The translations under genes and the position numbers were made by a program. Below, piece by piece: positions 6,896 to 7,303 of a stretch of DNA of 7,303 nt. The stretch comes from Spirochaetia bacterium (lineage in GTDB: Bacteria; Spirochaetota; Spirochaetia; Treponematales; Rectinemataceae): positions 1 to 7,303 of the forward strand of contig JAJTBL010000089.1 in NCBI GenBank assembly GCA_021286925.1. Direction: 5' to 3'. Position 1 is the first letter of the stretch. Each line of letters begins with the position of its first letter. The notes beneath the pieces were generated by a model. It was not told where the DNA came from and did not search any database. It saw only the letters and a list, made by a program, of their open reading frames with translations.

Positions 6896-7303
6896 TCATT
6901 GCTCCTCTTTTTCAGGCTCGTCATGAGAATGCAGGTAATCGCAGGCAGGATTGATGCAGGCTTTGTGGACACCCGATACTTTGTCTTGCCGCTCGACGAG
7001 GAACCACCCGCATTTGGGGCAGACCGAGTCAGTCGGTTTGTCGTACGTCACAAAATCGCACTCGGGGTAATTACTGCACCCATAAAACTCTTTCCGCTTT
7101 CCCTTTCCGGTCTTCCGCGCAATGATGTCGCCGCCGCATTTGGGGCAGACAGCCAGCGGAATGGACTTGGTATTTTTGCAGGCAGGAAAGCCCGAACAGG
7201 CCAGGAAGAACCCGAATTTCCCCAGTTTCTTGACCATGGGCTTGCCGCATTTCTCACAGACAACTTCCGTAACCTCATCCATCGTGCCTTTTTTGACTGG
7301 CAA
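6896..7303 (-). CDS. topA: DNA topoisomerase I, C-terminal zinc-ribbon region (partial)
   Basis: This is the last 135 codons of a gene that continues beyond the right edge; the first codon in the window is an internal TTG (Leu), not a start. It encodes three successive four-cysteine zinc ribbons, the tail typical of bacterial topoisomerase I, which relaxes negative supercoils. Counting from the window edge, ribbon 1 uses Cys16, 19, 36 and 42 (CEKCGKPM ... ACSGFPAC), ribbon 2 Cys53, 56, 76 and 82 (CPKCGGDI ... GCSNYPEC), and ribbon 3 Cys95, 98, 116 and 121 (CPKCGWFL ... ACINPAC). Ribbons 1 and 2 have the usual C-x5-C second half; ribbon 3 has C-x4-C. The protein ends in an acidic tail (DEPEKEEQ). 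These ribbons bind single-stranded DNA and in some bacteria contact RNA polymerase. The catalytic toprim and Tyr domains lie outside the window. The xerC-hslVU context supports topA over other zinc-ribbon proteins. Confidence 0.9.
   Translation of the reverse strand: MPVKKGTMDEVTEVVCEKCGKPMVKKLGKFGFFLACSGFPACKNTKSIPLAVCPKCGGDIIARKTGKGKRKEFYGCSNYPECDFVTYDKPTDSVCPKCGWFLVERQDKVSGVHKACINPACDYLHSHDEPEKEEQ
6902..6907 (-). promoter_or_regulatory. Ribosome binding site for xerC
   Basis: GAGGAG on the minus strand lies in the last codons of topA, six bases before the xerC ATG. It supports the ATG that abuts the topA stop and suggests coupled translation. Confidence 0.7.

Overview
The window holds eight genes in two convergent blocks, with almost no non-coding DNA. 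Base composition looks even (roughly half G+C). Gene content is bacterial and the coding density is high. The organism cannot be named from the sequence. A FliA/WhiG-type motility sigma factor, a sigma-54 activator with its kinase, and HslUV beside topA and xerC would suit a flagellated or formerly flagellated bacterium, for example a spirochaete or another deep-branching Gram-negative-type lineage. That is inference.

Left block, + strand, 1-3102: the end of an unrecognised, mostly helical protein runs in from outside the window. It overlaps by 4 bases a soluble PAS-containing histidine kinase of the NtrB/AtoS type. The kinase abuts, with no gap, a sigma-54-dependent response regulator of the NtrC/AtoC/ZraR type. 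The three look like one translationally coupled operon: kinase phosphorylates regulator, and regulator opens sigma-54 promoters. No target gene or convincing -24/-12 promoter is visible here, so the signal and regulon are unknown. The unrecognised first protein is the least explained item in the window.

Middle, 3103-3185: an 83-base convergent gap with only weak hairpins and no convincing terminator.

Right block, - strand, read from 7303 down to 3186: the C-terminal zinc-ribbon end of DNA topoisomerase I (topA), a XerC/XerD tyrosine recombinase, the HslV protease, the HslU unfoldase, and a FliA/WhiG-family sigma factor. Junctions are TGA-ATG abutting (topA/xerC), 12 bases (xerC/hslV), a 1-base overlap (hslV/hslU) and 18 bases (hslU/sigma), so all five are probably one transcript. 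The order topA-xerC-hslV-hslU is a known conserved arrangement in Bacillus, where codY and then flagellar genes follow. Here a motility-type sigma factor sits where codY sits in Bacillus.

Most of the window is well-understood housekeeping and regulatory machinery with intact catalytic motifs. I do not see a mobile element, CRISPR array, RNA gene or clearly novel system. The points most worth following are the unknown protein coupled to the two-component system and the placement of the sigma factor in the HslUV operon.
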